Shown: positions 25,440-36,043, counted from the stretch's first letter. The stretch is 64,000 nucleotides of DNA from Parasegetibacter sp. NRK P23 (GCF_023721715.1 NZ_JAMDLG010000001.1:2829784-2893783); one strand, 5' to 3'. Program-made: numbers and translations. Notes: a model not told the origin generated them from the sequence alone.

Positions 25440-27458
25440 CTATTTCTCCGCTTTCAGCAACTCAATCACATAAGAAATTTCATCGGCCAGTTCGCTCGGG
25501 CTTCCCATGTACCCCGTGGATCGCCAGCGCAGGTTTCCTTTTCCATCAATGATCATTTTCTGCGGGATACCGGAGAACCCGATACTTTTCGCATACTTTG
25601 AATACACGGCATCGGGTTTGCCGGTTGCGGGATTCTTTCCGTCGTACAATACATTAAAGTTGTATTTCTTCTCCGTAAGAAAATCGGCGATCATCTTTTT
25701 GTAATCCGCTTTTGTTTCCTGCGTGGCAATGAAATAGAACTGAACATTGGGATCGGAAGCATATTTATTGACCGCCATCTGCATACCGGGCATCGCGGCT
25801 TTGCAGGGTGCGCACCAGGTGGCCCAGAAATCCAGTACCACGATCTTACCTTTCTGCTTTGAAAGATCGGCGATGCCGCCTTTGTTGCTTTCCAGCGCGA
25901 AAGAGGCGATGGGCATACTGATGAGCTGGTCTTTCAGGTGTTGCTTCTGCTGTTCGGCTTTGTCTGTTGATTTCAGCGAAGCGAAATAGGTTTCAAAACC
26001 CTGCTCGTTCTTATTTTTCTTTACATACTCTTTTTTCAGCAGGTCAATCATTTCGGGAGAAACGGCATTTTCGCGGGCGCTTCTTTCCGCATAAGCAACA
26101 GCGTCGGTTACGCGCCTGTTTTTCAAAAGCAGATCGGTATAAAGCTTATTGAAATCAGCAGACTTGTATTCATAATATCCCTTCACCATTTCCGCGTAAG
26201 CCAATGCCTTTTCCAGGCTCCCGGTTTGAGACAATACAAAAGCATGTGTTTTGAACGCGTCTTTGAAAAGCCTGTATTCATAATCTTTCCATTGAGGAAG
26301 CGTTTTAAAACGCGCTTCCGGAAAGCGGGTATGTGTAGCTGCTTTTTCCACTTCGGCGATGATGGCGTTTGAAAGCGCAAGTACCTGTTGCGGTGTTCTT
26401 TTCTGTTCATCCAATCTTTCGAGTGGACCTGCAACAATATGGCGGTGGAAATCAAACAACGCCAACACAGGGGCCACGGGCAGGTAATTGTAGATGGATT
26501 GTTCGTTTCCTTTCTGCAAAAACTCTGTAAAGGCTTGTCCACGGAACACTTTCAGGTAATACATGCGTGCCGCATCTGAGTCAACGAAACGCGCTTCATC
26601 CAGTGGGAACTTCTTTTTGAAAGCGGTCCACATTTCAGCACGTTTTTGTGCATCTGGCGCCCTGAAAACCGCATACAGGTCTTTATCGAAAGCGATTTGT
26701 CCGGCCGGAAACTTTTTCAAGCCTTCTGCTTCCAGGGAATCAGCCAGTGGTTTATTACGCAGCACGTTCCTCGCAATCTCAATAATAGCCACCCATTCGC
26801 GCTCTTTAGGATCAGGTAGTGAACGAATGAAGGCGATGTCCCGCAAAGCGATGGTATCGGCTTTTGCGGGATTTTCCTTTTGCAACAAACGCACGGCCAT
26901 CGGAAATACATCACGCCTGCTTTCGGGGAAATTCCGCAGTTCCTGGTTGATCCAGAACAAGCCAACCGAGTTTTCTATAAAGACAGAATCTTCACGGAAC
27001 GGAGGTACTTCGTTTTTGAAATCATTCAACCGCAGCATGGCCCAGCCAATATAAGCGCCACGTTGCTGTTTCTGCCCGGCGCTGTCCATCAGCATCCAGG
27101 TGTAAGTTGGTTTTTCTCCTTTATCTGTTTTATCTCCGGAATGGAAATTAAAGGTAACGAGTCCGGTTCCTACGGAGGGCGTATATTGCAGCACCCAACC
27201 GGAATCCACCATTTTCATCTCCAGTTCTTTTTCTTCCACCTGCCAGGAAAAATCCTTAAAGTAAGCGACGGAAGCTTTTACCGGGGCCAATCCTTCCAGC
27301 GCGGTATTTTTAGGATTGTAGAATACCTGCATTTCTTTTCCGCCCACGCTCTTTTCCGGCGACACTTTAAACCTGGTCTGCGCCTTTGTTGTACAGATGG
27401 CCGCTAAGAGGGCCACCGGTAGTAATATTTTATTCATTCCTGTTCGTTTCATGTCCAT
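25440..27458 (-). CDS. TlpA-like thioredoxin-fold protein, exported (locus 2)
   Basis: 672 aa from the ATG at 27458, 9 bp after the upstream stop; ATGs at 27452 and 27437 are also possible and all give a signal peptide ending TTKAQ. A long helical, TPR-like N-terminal and middle part leads to a C-terminal TlpA domain with C549-A-P-C552 in FWATWCAPCK and a cis-Pro region FSGIPQK. It is a paralogue of the locus 1 protein at 3148-5139, sharing the C-terminal ending (GSPSELADEIS, then VIELLKAEK against VIEILKSEQ). It is the last gene of the locus 2 operon. Confidence 0.9.
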   Translation of the reverse strand: MDMKRTGMNKILLPVALLAAICTTKAQTRFKVSPEKSVGGKEMQVFYNPKNTALEGLAPVKASVAYFKDFSWQVEEKELEMKMVDSGWVLQYTPSVGTGLVTFNFHSGDKTDKGEKPTYTWMLMDSAGQKQQRGAYIGWAMLRLNDFKNEVPPFREDSVFIENSVGLFWINQELRNFPESRRDVFPMAVRLLQKENPAKADTIALRDIAFIRSLPDPKEREWVAIIEIARNVLRNKPLADSLEAEGLKKFPAGQIAFDKDLYAVFRAPDAQKRAEMWTAFKKKFPLDEARFVDSDAARMYYLKVFRGQAFTEFLQKGNEQSIYNYLPVAPVLALFDFHRHIVAGPLERLDEQKRTPQQVLALSNAIIAEVEKAATHTRFPEARFKTLPQWKDYEYRLFKDAFKTHAFVLSQTGSLEKALAYAEMVKGYYEYKSADFNKLYTDLLLKNRRVTDAVAYAERSARENAVSPEMIDLLKKEYVKKNKNEQGFETYFASLKSTDKAEQQKQHLKDQLISMPIASFALESNKGGIADLSKQKGKIVVLDFWATWCAPCKAAMPGMQMAVNKYASDPNVQFYFIATQETKADYKKMIADFLTEKKYNFNVLYDGKNPATGKPDAVYSKYAKSIGFSGIPQKMIIDGKGNLRWRSTGYMGSPSELADEISYVIELLKAEK

Positions 27459-27467
27459 TCAATTTGC

Positions 27468-28991
27468 TTAATAAGTACCTGAACCTCTGGCCTTGGCGGT
27501 CATATCCGCTACTTTGTCCAATCCGGTGAAAGTATTGAGCGGTGTAGCCGTAATCTCTCCGCTGATGCCATTAAGGGCGAACTCATATACTTTTCCTTCC
27601 GTACCGTTCCAGGTGGCCACGTACATCAACCTTCCCTCTACGGTACTCAGGTTAAAATTGGGCCGCGGCTTGTAGACCTTCATCGCTGTAATTTTTTCTC
27701 CGGCGGGAAAACCGCTGAACACGACTTTGGCCGTGTTGGTAGTTTGAAAATCGTAGGCGTAGATTCTATCTTCCGTAGCATACCAATCCACGTAACCGAG
27801 TTCGCTGGTCTGGAAGAATTTTGCCGAAGCGATTTCAGGAAGCGCGCTCATATCATATTTCGCCACGGCGAGCTGACCATTATCCGAAGAATTGAAGTTC
27901 GCGATGTACAACCAATAAGCGTTGCCCGTGCGGCTTTTGAAAAAAGCGTGGGTATAACTGCTGAATCCCCTGTCCATGAACAACATATCCATTCCTATGC
28001 TGCGCAAGTCAAAAGCCGCTGTGGCCGGATTGGCTGGCGCGTTAAAGTCGATCATGCTGCCGAAAGTGGAAGCTGGCCTGGCGAACCTGCCATTCTTCTG
28101 ATCGTACACCACAACAGGATAGTTGAACCCGACCATGTAGGCCATAAACGGCGCCAGTTCATAATCGCCGGGAACCGAGGTGCCGAAGCGCGCATCCGTT
28201 TCGTAAGTGGTATTGAAAAGATAAAGCCGTTTATTGTTAATCAGCGCATCGTTTGAACTGGAAGTGAGCATGTAAGCCTGTGGGTCAATCACTTCCTCGG
28301 AGCGACGGAAGAACGCGCCATTCTCGCGAACCAGCGAGAAATCCGCTCCACTCATCCGGGAAAACTGTTCACTGCTGGCAATGGTGATCCAGTTGGCCAG
28401 ACTGTTGGTTCTCCGGTTTTGTGCAATAAACCTTGGTGTACCGGGAATCTTTTCGCCAACGTTGGCAGAATACATATTCCGTAATCTTTTAGGTGTGATG
28501 CCGGCTACCGGAACAGCATTGGCCGTTACCATAAAATCGACATCCGAACCTTCACTGTTGCCATGCAGTACAATCCATCCGTATTCTATTCCTGCGGAAA
28601 CCACCACCGTGAACACCGTGTTCGATTTCAGGAGATTGGTGGTATCGGTCACCACCAGTTCAAGCCTGTATTCTCCCACTTTCTCACCAATGGGCACGTT
28701 CAACCTTTTTTCATTGGAGATCACTTTTGAAGGAGTGGTGGCCGCACTTCCCACCACATATGGATAAATCAGCCACTGGTATTTCAGCGCGTTGATGTTT
28801 CCGCCTTCATAACGGATCACCGGGTCAATATCAAGGACCTGGGACCTTTCCACGTATCGCGGCTGACCAATCCCTGCTGTATCAATCACAGCGAGAGGTA
28901 CAGTGGTATAATCGTAATTGCCTTTATCTTTTTTGCAACCTGCCATCAGCATTGCGCATCCGATGAACAGGGCAGAAATTATATTTTTCAT
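27468..28991 (-). CDS. PKD-like family lipoprotein (locus 2)
   Basis: 507 aa with lipobox LMAGC (MKNIISALFIGCAMLMAGCK). It resembles the PKD-like family lipoproteins that accompany SusC/SusD/DUF4843 in Bacteroidota: an N-terminal Ig/PKD-like region (about 25-140, with DIDPVIRYEGG) followed by a propeller-like part. These are thought to sit at the cell surface as accessory parts of the SusCD complex. No catalytic motif is visible. It follows the DUF4843 gene by about 25 bp. Confidence 0.8.
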   Translation of the reverse strand: MKNIISALFIGCAMLMAGCKKDKGNYDYTTVPLAVIDTAGIGQPRYVERSQVLDIDPVIRYEGGNINALKYQWLIYPYVVGSAATTPSKVISNEKRLNVPIGEKVGEYRLELVVTDTTNLLKSNTVFTVVVSAGIEYGWIVLHGNSEGSDVDFMVTANAVPVAGITPKRLRNMYSANVGEKIPGTPRFIAQNRRTNSLANWITIASSEQFSRMSGADFSLVRENGAFFRRSEEVIDPQAYMLTSSSNDALINNKRLYLFNTTYETDARFGTSVPGDYELAPFMAYMVGFNYPVVVYDQKNGRFARPASTFGSMIDFNAPANPATAAFDLRSIGMDMLFMDRGFSSYTHAFFKSRTGNAYWLYIANFNSSDNGQLAVAKYDMSALPEIASAKFFQTSELGYVDWYATEDRIYAYDFQTTNTAKVVFSGFPAGEKITAMKVYKPRPNFNLSTVEGRLMYVATWNGTEGKVYEFALNGISGEITATPLNTFTGLDKVADMTAKARGSGTY

Positions 28992-29016
28992 TTACTGAAT
29001 AGTTAAGTTGAAAAAA

Positions 29017-29769
29017 TCAGGGGAAAGTAACCAGGCCGAATTCATCCGTAAGATCCGGTTCGTTGGCCAGGTTGTAAGCCGCCAGGGCAGCTTTCAACTG
29101 TAGCGCTATGTCCATCATGGCCGCCCCGGTAAATTCTCCGGGCGCCGGAGGAACCCTTCCGCTTTGTTGCAGCGGAAAGTTATCAATACCGGTAACGGCA
29201 ATGATAAAACGCCATTTCACATCGCTGTATGTTCCGAAGTAAGTTCTGAGTCCGATGAAAGCATCCCAGTTCGCGGGTTTCACCACGTTATCGCTCCATT
29301 GCAGGTTAAAGTTGATGTCTGATGCCACCCCTGGTTTGAAATCTTTTGTTTCCGCTATGGTAAGGTTCAACTGAACAGATTTCGTAGCGATGTCCGCAGT
29401 CCGGTACAACACCACCGGCAGGTAGCCGATGATAGAATCGGCGGGCACAATACCATCTATAAAATCATAATGCACCCCTTCCTGCGCCGTAGAGCCTTCG
29501 GCAACTGTTTTTCCACGTACCACACGGTCATAATCAGCGGTTTCACCCATAATCTTCACTTTGATCAGAAAGGTATCCTTTGTTACATCCAACGGGAGGC
29601 GCAGGAATGAAAAAGACCTGGTGGTGATGCGCGTCTGATTAAGGTCGGTTCCCCTTTCAAAAAAATACACCCGTGCGTCGTTTTCATACCCGGAAATACT
29701 TTTTTCGCAGGAAGAAAACAGGGCGATCGCCAGGAATAGTATAGTAGAATAAATGATTTTCTGTTTCAT
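29017..29769 (-). CDS. DUF4843-like lipoprotein (locus 2)
   Basis: 250 aa, starting MKQKIIYSTILFLAIALFSSC with a lipobox at LFSSC. After a short linker (SISGYENDARVYFFERG) it consists of beta-rich sequence typical of DUF4843 proteins, which are found downstream of SusD in many Bacteroidota loci. It has no known enzymatic role and is presumably a surface accessory lipoprotein. It sits 15 bp from susD. Confidence 0.8.
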   Translation of the reverse strand: MKQKIIYSTILFLAIALFSSCEKSISGYENDARVYFFERGTDLNQTRITTRSFSFLRLPLDVTKDTFLIKVKIMGETADYDRVVRGKTVAEGSTAQEGVHYDFIDGIVPADSIIGYLPVVLYRTADIATKSVQLNLTIAETKDFKPGVASDINFNLQWSDNVVKPANWDAFIGLRTYFGTYSDVKWRFIIAVTGIDNFPLQQSGRVPPAPGEFTGAAMMDIALQLKAALAAYNLANEPDLTDEFGLVTFP

Positions 29770-29784
29770 AACAATAGTATTTTT

Positions 29785-31200
29785 CTAACGGTTTCCATAC
29801 ACCACTTCATCATCGGGAAGCGGCAATACGTAAATGGAATTATCGGCGGTAATGGTGGCACCTTCTATCGTAGCGCTGTTCCTTCTTTTATAATAGTAGA
29901 ACAACTGTCCTTCGCAATAGAATTCCTTCCTGTACTCTTTGAACAATTCAAACTGAAGTTCTTCAGTAGTAAGTGTTGCAGGAAGATCATCCGGCAGGTT
30001 CCTGGCTCTCCTTATGATGTTCACGTATTCCACTGCCGAAGCCATATCGGAATTTGAAAGACATTCGGCTGCGATATAGTACATTTCGGAAACACGCATC
30101 ACTGGAAGGCGGTTAAGGTATGCGGCTGCTCCTGCTGTATTCTGTTGTATCAGGAGGGAGTAACGCAATTGGGTCACGTTGTCGAATGCGGTGAGATAAG
30201 TGTACCGAGCATCCGCCGATGTTCCGAATACATTCAGGAACTCACTGTCTCCACTTCTGGTGAGCAGGTTGGTTGCACCTGCAGCAGGAAGGAAATAGGT
30301 GGTGAACGATGGTGCCAGATCCGACTTGTACAAGCAAAAACTGAGTTCAGAGAACCGGGCCCTGTCGCCGGCGGAAAGCTGTGCAGGAGACGCCCAGTTG
30401 AACACATTGGCATTGATCACTTCCCTCGCATATTCCAGCGCTTTTTCTTTATTACCTGCATACAAATAAGCCCTGGCCTGAAGTGACCGCACTGCGTAGT
30501 AATTGAACTTGAACCTTCTGTCCCGCAGAAACCCTTCCTCCGCGATGTTATTCGTTGCCACAATGGGATCAACAGCCTTCAACAGGTTCGCAGCAGAATC
30601 AAGGTCAGCCTGTATTTTGGCCAGCACTTCTGTTACGGTAAGCTGCGGAAACACATCGGCGGTGAGCCTGTCGGGATAAGGTATTGCTTTTTGTGTGGCG
30701 CCGCCTGCACTTGCGGGAGCAGGAGCGAACAAACGCAGCAGGTCAAAATGCAACATGGCACGCAGCCCGAGCGCTTCCCCCTTAATAACATTATAATTGT
30801 TATCCCTGAAAATACGCTTATCAACGGTATTCAACTGTGTAAGCAGGTTGTTGTTGTTGGCGATGGTACCGTACATGTTCAGCCAGATGCCATCAATTTT
30901 GCTTCTTACTTCTGCATTAAGATAGTTGTACAATGACGCCTGGTAATATTCGTGAAAGGTACTGTTGAAGCGTGTGTGTTGTTTCGCCAGCACTTCGGTA
31001 AGACCGAAACCGAGCTCCTTTCCGTACAATTCATTGTCGTTCATTTTAAGGTAAACGCCGGTGAGCGCATCCATAAAACCCTGCTCGTCGCTAAAGGCAA
31101 CCGCGCCGTCGATCTGCGTTTTGGGACGCACATCGAGGAATTTCTTGCAGGAAGAAAATCCCAAGAGGGCCGCGAATATGATTAAATATGAGTACTTCAT
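29785..31200 (-). CDS. SusD/RagB-type nutrient-binding lipoprotein (locus 2)
   Basis: 471 aa with lipoprotein signal MKYSYLIIFAALLGFSSCKK. Typical SusD features are KFLDVRPKTQIDG just after the lipobox, a TPR-rich body with ALGLRAMLHFDLLRLFAPAP, and a C-terminal ending with EYRKEFYCEGQLFYYYKR and VLPLPDDEVVYGNR. It caps the SusC encoded 9 bp upstream. Confidence 0.93.
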   Translation of the reverse strand: MKYSYLIIFAALLGFSSCKKFLDVRPKTQIDGAVAFSDEQGFMDALTGVYLKMNDNELYGKELGFGLTEVLAKQHTRFNSTFHEYYQASLYNYLNAEVRSKIDGIWLNMYGTIANNNNLLTQLNTVDKRIFRDNNYNVIKGEALGLRAMLHFDLLRLFAPAPASAGGATQKAIPYPDRLTADVFPQLTVTEVLAKIQADLDSAANLLKAVDPIVATNNIAEEGFLRDRRFKFNYYAVRSLQARAYLYAGNKEKALEYAREVINANVFNWASPAQLSAGDRARFSELSFCLYKSDLAPSFTTYFLPAAGATNLLTRSGDSEFLNVFGTSADARYTYLTAFDNVTQLRYSLLIQQNTAGAAAYLNRLPVMRVSEMYYIAAECLSNSDMASAVEYVNIIRRARNLPDDLPATLTTEELQFELFKEYRKEFYCEGQLFYYYKRRNSATIEGATITADNSIYVLPLPDDEVVYGNR

Positions 31201-31209
31201 ACTGTTCGA

Positions 31210-34200
31210 TTAAAAAGTAATATTCAATGAAGTGGAAATGGTACGTGCGTAAGGGTAATCAAGACCGCGTTCCGTTCTGACGGTGCTGATCCTTCCCAGA
31301 TCGTTCAGGTTCAATGCAAGGTATACCCTGCTCACCTTCGCGTTTTTTAACCAGCGGGAAGTTGAAAAATCATAGCCCAGACTGATAGATGAAAACAGCA
31401 ACTCGTGAAGGTCCTGCACGAAACGGGAAGTGGGGCGCGTTGGCGTAAGGTCCGCGATGTTCTTATACAATACCACATCGCCGGGTTTTCTCCACCTTTC
31501 TTCAAAGGCACGCAGGTCTATGTTGTAGTCGAAGTCAGCATCTTCAACCTTCGCCACCAATGTTCCATTGTACAATTGTCCACCTGTGCGAAACGTGAAT
31601 GCCAGGTTACCTGTAAAACCTTTGTGTTGTACGTTTGCACCAAATGTGCCGCTAAGAAAAGGATTTTCATCGCCTGAAACCACTAAATCAGCCGTGGACC
31701 AGTCGTAGGTAAGTGAGCCGTCTTTCTTAACGTATATTTCCCGACCGTTGGCAGGATCTATCCCCAGAGAAGGAACAACCCATATCGCACCTGTTGACTG
31801 CCCTGGTTCATACCTTGTATAAGGACGTTGAAGCAGCGCTTCATCCTGATTAAGGTCATCCCTTTTTGCATCCTCCGCCATATTCAGTTGCGTCAATGAA
31901 TTGGCCACTTCCCGAATTCTGTTTTTATTGGAGGCGATATTTGTGAAAAGGCTTACAGAAGTTCTTGTAGCCGAGCGTTGGAAAACCCTCACACTTGCGC
32001 TGGCCTGAAAACCTTCGTTGCGCATACTGCCTATATTCTCTTTGTAAGTGGTAAATCCCGCAGACGGCGCAACGAGCATATCACTCAACAACTCTTTAGT
32101 ATCCTTTATATAGTAATCAAAACGCACACTCGCTATTCCGAATAAACCCAGGTCAAAACCAACGTTATTATCCTGCACCTGCTGCCATTGAAGCGACGGA
32201 TTAGGTAAGGCGGCCAGTGCCATGCCAAGGTCTCCGTTATAGGTTTCCAGCGTATTATAAATGTAGGTGGCCAGTGATTGATAGGAATTAAAGTTCTGCG
32301 TACCAGTAACGCCGGTGCTGGCACGGAAACGCAATTGGTCTATCATTTTCACATTCCGCATAAATTGCTCACGGTGCACATTCCAATTGGCACCCACCGA
32401 CCAGAATGCCCCCCATCTCTTATCAGCGCCGAACTGAGAACTTGCATTACTGCGCAGGGAAAGTTCAGCTGTCAGGCGATCGTCGTAAGTGTACGTTACA
32501 GCGGAAGTAAGGGCCAGGGAACGGGTGGTATTTTCTATGCCCGAAGCTTTGGTTCCGGGCAGGTAACGGCGGCCAAAGGAGATATCATCCATCTTATCAT
32601 TGGGAAAGCCTACCATCGTCATACCATTGGTCTGGGCCTTATTCTGCACCAGCGAATAACCTCCGTTCAGGAAGAAGTGGTGCTTATCCAACTGAATGGA
32701 ATAATTGCCAAGTAAGTCGATATTGATGTTGTTCTGTTTACCATTGCTCATAGTGTATTGCCCTCTGTCAAGGTATTCCTCACTGTTGATGGGAATTGTA
32801 GCATAACGGGAATGACTTGCGGGGATAAACTGTTCCGCGCTGTTGTTTTGTGCATTGAGACCAACACGGGCTGTAAAACGTAGATTCCGGACTGGATCCC
32901 AATCAGCGTAAAAGTTCTCTATGATATTGGTATAGGTAGAAAAATCCTTACTGTTTAGCGAGCCATCGTACATTGGATTTCCTATGCCATTGCCAAAGGT
33001 CTTGATAAGGTTCCCATTGTCATCAGTAATTCTCCAGTAAGGGTTCAGGCGGGCAATATTACCGTAACTGCCGTAAGGGGAATTATCAGATCTGTTGCGG
33101 TCTATTGTAAGGCTGTTCCTGAACTGAAACTTACCGGTTCTGTAAATAAGGTTTACCATTCCGGAGAGTGTGTTGCGGTCGGAACCTTTCATTACCCCTG
33201 CCACATTATTATAGTTGAGGTTAACGGAATAACGCATGGCATCATCACCCCCATCGAGGTTGATGGCGTGGCGCTGTCCTATCCCGTTGCGGAGCGGCTG
33301 CGACAACCAGTAGGTATTTACGCCTGCCAACGCAGCATTCAGGTTGTTGGAGTAATCCCGGAGCAAAGCAGCCTGGGTGGCAGGATTTGCGGAAGAATAG
33401 ACTCCGGCCAGCACTTCTGCTTCCACCTTTTGCATAGCATTGGTAAGTTCATAACTGGACAAATCCGGGGCAGTAACATCGGCACTACCGTTATATGACA
33501 CCCGCAATTTTCCTGCGGTGGGCAATTTGGTTTCAATCACCACCACGCCGTTCCCGGCACGGGAGCCCCAGATCGCTTTGGCGGAAGCATCTTTCAGGAT
33601 GGTTACGCTTTTGATGAGGTTCAGGTTGAGGTCGTTCACTTTTTCCAAAGTGGTCTCGAATCCGTCGAGAATAAACAGGGGCTGGTTGGGATTGGTGGTA
33701 TATGCGCCCTGGAGATCGGGGAACCCGGTTTGCCCGCGAAGTTGAATCTCAGGAAGGCGGTTGGGGTCGGAACCCAGGTCGAGGTTATCTACCACCTGGA
33801 AAGAAGGATCCAGGATAGCGAGCGACTTCAGTATGTTCTGATTGGAAACAACTTTAAGTTGTTCACCTGTGAAAGTGGCCACTGCTCCGGTAATGCTGCC
33901 CATTTTCCTGTTGAACATCCCGTTAGACACCACAATATCCTCGAGCTTTTCGGTTTCCGTTTCCAATACGATATTCAGCGCGTTGGTGCCGGTTACGTTT
34001 TCGAGGAACTTCCTTTTGAAACCAACACTCGTAATGGATAGCGATACCGGTGTATTGTCTACACGCAACGTGAATACACCCGCGCTGTTGGTGGTGGTAC
34101 CATTTCTTGTTCCTACCACTACAATGGAGGCGCCTTGTATGGGTTCCCCTTTTTCGTTGAGCACTTTTCCCGTGAGTACAACAGGCGGCTTTTCCGCAAG

Positions 34201-34578
34201 GGTACCAACAGGCTCCGTTCTTTTTTTGATCACCACCACGCCGTCAACGATGTTGAAGGAAAGCGGTGTGTCTTTCAGCAGTGACGTAAGCGCGTCGCGG
34301 AGCGGCACATTGTTCAGCGACACATCTATCTTACCGATACGGTCCACGTCATCACTGGTGTAGAAGAAATTGAGTCCCGTTTGTTTCCTGAACTGGGCGA
34401 ACACCTTCTCGAGGGTGGTATTCTTTCCTTCCATGGAAACGTTCTGGGCCAGGCCGGAGGCGCATACGTGCATACTTCCGACGAGTAATAAAATGATGGA
34501 CAACTTCATGATCATCCAGGTTTTGGTGAGCAAAGCAGTGCTTTTCTCTTTGTTTTTGCGCAAAGCAGTTAAAAACAT
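31210..34578 (-). CDS. SusC/RagA-type TonB-dependent transporter with STN domain (locus 2)
   Basis: 1122 aa from the ATG at 34578; an upstream TTG at 34614 is less likely. Order: signal segment (MKLSIILLLVGSMHVCASG), STN domain (LEKVFAQFRKQTGLNFFYTS), carboxypeptidase-regulatory-like domain (GKVLNEKGEPIQGASIVVVG), plug (ILDGFETTLEKVNDLN, IWGSRAGNGVVVIETK) and an outer-membrane barrel ending SLNITF. The STN domain should signal to the FecR encoded upstream. A candidate ECF promoter lies 103 bp before the start. Confidence 0.93.
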   Translation of the reverse strand: MFLTALRKNKEKSTALLTKTWMIMKLSIILLLVGSMHVCASGLAQNVSMEGKNTTLEKVFAQFRKQTGLNFFYTSDDVDRIGKIDVSLNNVPLRDALTSLLKDTPLSFNIVDGVVVIKKRTEPVGTLAEKPPVVLTGKVLNEKGEPIQGASIVVVGTRNGTTTNSAGVFTLRVDNTPVSLSITSVGFKRKFLENVTGTNALNIVLETETEKLEDIVVSNGMFNRKMGSITGAVATFTGEQLKVVSNQNILKSLAILDPSFQVVDNLDLGSDPNRLPEIQLRGQTGFPDLQGAYTTNPNQPLFILDGFETTLEKVNDLNLNLIKSVTILKDASAKAIWGSRAGNGVVVIETKLPTAGKLRVSYNGSADVTAPDLSSYELTNAMQKVEAEVLAGVYSSANPATQAALLRDYSNNLNAALAGVNTYWLSQPLRNGIGQRHAINLDGGDDAMRYSVNLNYNNVAGVMKGSDRNTLSGMVNLIYRTGKFQFRNSLTIDRNRSDNSPYGSYGNIARLNPYWRITDDNGNLIKTFGNGIGNPMYDGSLNSKDFSTYTNIIENFYADWDPVRNLRFTARVGLNAQNNSAEQFIPASHSRYATIPINSEEYLDRGQYTMSNGKQNNINIDLLGNYSIQLDKHHFFLNGGYSLVQNKAQTNGMTMVGFPNDKMDDISFGRRYLPGTKASGIENTTRSLALTSAVTYTYDDRLTAELSLRSNASSQFGADKRWGAFWSVGANWNVHREQFMRNVKMIDQLRFRASTGVTGTQNFNSYQSLATYIYNTLETYNGDLGMALAALPNPSLQWQQVQDNNVGFDLGLFGIASVRFDYYIKDTKELLSDMLVAPSAGFTTYKENIGSMRNEGFQASASVRVFQRSATRTSVSLFTNIASNKNRIREVANSLTQLNMAEDAKRDDLNQDEALLQRPYTRYEPGQSTGAIWVVPSLGIDPANGREIYVKKDGSLTYDWSTADLVVSGDENPFLSGTFGANVQHKGFTGNLAFTFRTGGQLYNGTLVAKVEDADFDYNIDLRAFEERWRKPGDVVLYKNIADLTPTRPTSRFVQDLHELLFSSISLGYDFSTSRWLKNAKVSRVYLALNLNDLGRISTVRTERGLDYPYARTISTSLNITF

Positions 34579-34680
34579 ACATTTGTTTTGGGTAAAAAAA
34601 TGTTCTTTCAGCAAGTCATTTGAAGCCCCGTGAACCGGGATGTTGGCGCATCGCCGGTTTATTTATGGCTTCTTCTCAGT

Positions 34681-34715
34681 GGAAGGATCTTTTCTCTATA
34701 ACAGTTTTTTTAGGG
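34681..34715 (-). promoter_or_regulatory. Candidate ECF-sigma promoter before susC of locus 2
   Basis: Minus strand: CCCTAAAAAAACTGTT, 12 bp, TCCTTCC. It matches the site at 10320-10354 before the other susC in both halves and in spacing. It lies in the gap between fecR and susC. Confidence 0.5.
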
Positions 34716-34739
34716 GGTGAACAAATTGGTTATTGGTTG

Positions 34740-35957
34740 TTAATTGTCTACGATTACTTTATCGCCTTCTATTTTAAATGTAACGTTGCCTGTTAGTTCG
34801 AGCATCTCCAGCACTTTAGATACTTTTTCTTTCCTGGGCAATGTCCCGCTGAACTTTTTAGACGGGATGGTTTTATACTCGACGGCTATATTGTACCATC
34901 TTTCCAATTGGCGCATGATGGTCCTGATATCGGCACGTTCATAATAGAAGTACCCGTTCTTCCAGGCCACGGCCTGCTCTTCATTCGCATCCGACACACC
35001 CTGGGCACCGGTTTCAGGATTCAATACCGATTGTTTCCCCGGCTTCAGCAACCTGGTTTCGTTGGATCCGGCACTCACTACTTTTACGGCGCCTTCCAGT
35101 AAGGTGGTTACCATGCGGGCTTCGTTATCGTACCCCATGATGTTAAAGTGGGTACCCAGTACTTCCACGCGGGCTTTCTCTTTTCCCACCGCGGACTTCA
35201 CATTTACGATAAATGGAACTTTCTGTGTACCGGCCATTTTCGCGGCCACTTCAAAATAAGCTTCCCCCGTTACGGCTACTTCCCGTGTATTCCCTGTAAA
35301 GAAAGAAGGGAAGGTAACCGAGCTGGTCGCGTTCAGGAAAACGATACTACCATCTGGCAATACCAGCCTGAACTGACCGCCCCTGGGCGTGGAAAGCGTG
35401 TGCATAGCGGGTGTGGCCCCTGCATCCCCAACTGCAGTGTACAGCAACTCTCCGGAGGATGACTTGCGCACCTGTTTACCGGCGGCCATCAGCATACCGT
35501 TGGCGGCCGTATCCAACACGATTACTGTTCCATCTTCCAGTGTAAGCGTGGCTTTGTCGCCCCCGGGCAATACATCGCCCGGTACCACCTGTTTGCGTAC
35601 TTCTGCGATCAGATCAGTTTCGCCGGTCTCAGGCCAGAGGAGGAATGCGGCCAATCCTACCAGTACCAGCAATACAGCCGCCACGGCCATCCGCTTACGA
35701 AACATGCGCACGATAAGGCCCTGTTGCTTTTGCGCCGAAGTATCCGCTTTCAGCATCACGGCCCGGAACAGGGCATCCGCCCTATTTTCATCGGACAATC
35801 CACTGAACTGTTCATCCGACAAGGCCGCTTCCACAGCGGCTTTCAGTTCCTCCTCTCCTTCTGCCGCCCGGGCCAGTTCCAGGAACCGGGTCAGTTCGTC
35901 CGGTGTGAGCTGGTCGTTCAGGTATTTCGTCAATAATATATTCCAATCAGGTTGCAT
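34740..35957 (-). CDS. FecR-type anti-sigma regulator (locus 2)
   Basis: 405 aa from the ATG at 35957 (MQPDWNILLTKYLNDQLTPD); the longer frame begins with a TTG at 36008 and 17 residues that look unlike the family. One membrane span lies at about 90-108 (MAVAAVLLVLVGLAAFLLW), followed by a FecR domain (STPRGGQFRLVLPDGSIVFL) and a DUF4974-like C-terminus. It transmits the SusC signal to the sigma factor encoded upstream. Confidence 0.92.
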   Translation of the reverse strand: MQPDWNILLTKYLNDQLTPDELTRFLELARAAEGEEELKAAVEAALSDEQFSGLSDENRADALFRAVMLKADTSAQKQQGLIVRMFRKRMAVAAVLLVLVGLAAFLLWPETGETDLIAEVRKQVVPGDVLPGGDKATLTLEDGTVIVLDTAANGMLMAAGKQVRKSSSGELLYTAVGDAGATPAMHTLSTPRGGQFRLVLPDGSIVFLNATSSVTFPSFFTGNTREVAVTGEAYFEVAAKMAGTQKVPFIVNVKSAVGKEKARVEVLGTHFNIMGYDNEARMVTTLLEGAVKVVSAGSNETRLLKPGKQSVLNPETGAQGVSDANEEQAVAWKNGYFYYERADIRTIMRQLERWYNIAVEYKTIPSKKFSGTLPRKEKVSKVLEMLELTGNVTFKIEGDKVIVDN

Positions 35958-36035
35958 GTTGCAGGTATTTTTCCAGATAAGGCAAGGCCATCTGGTATAA
36001 AGACACAATTATTTAACGTAAGGAGTAGCCGGGGG

Positions 36036-36043
36036 TAAAATTA
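36036..36043 (-). promoter_or_regulatory. Possible promoter element before fecR of locus 2
   Basis: TAATTTTA followed by CCCCC repeats the box seen before both sigma genes and contains the stop codon of the sigma gene. It could provide separate fecR expression. Weak, as only a single box is seen. Confidence 0.3.
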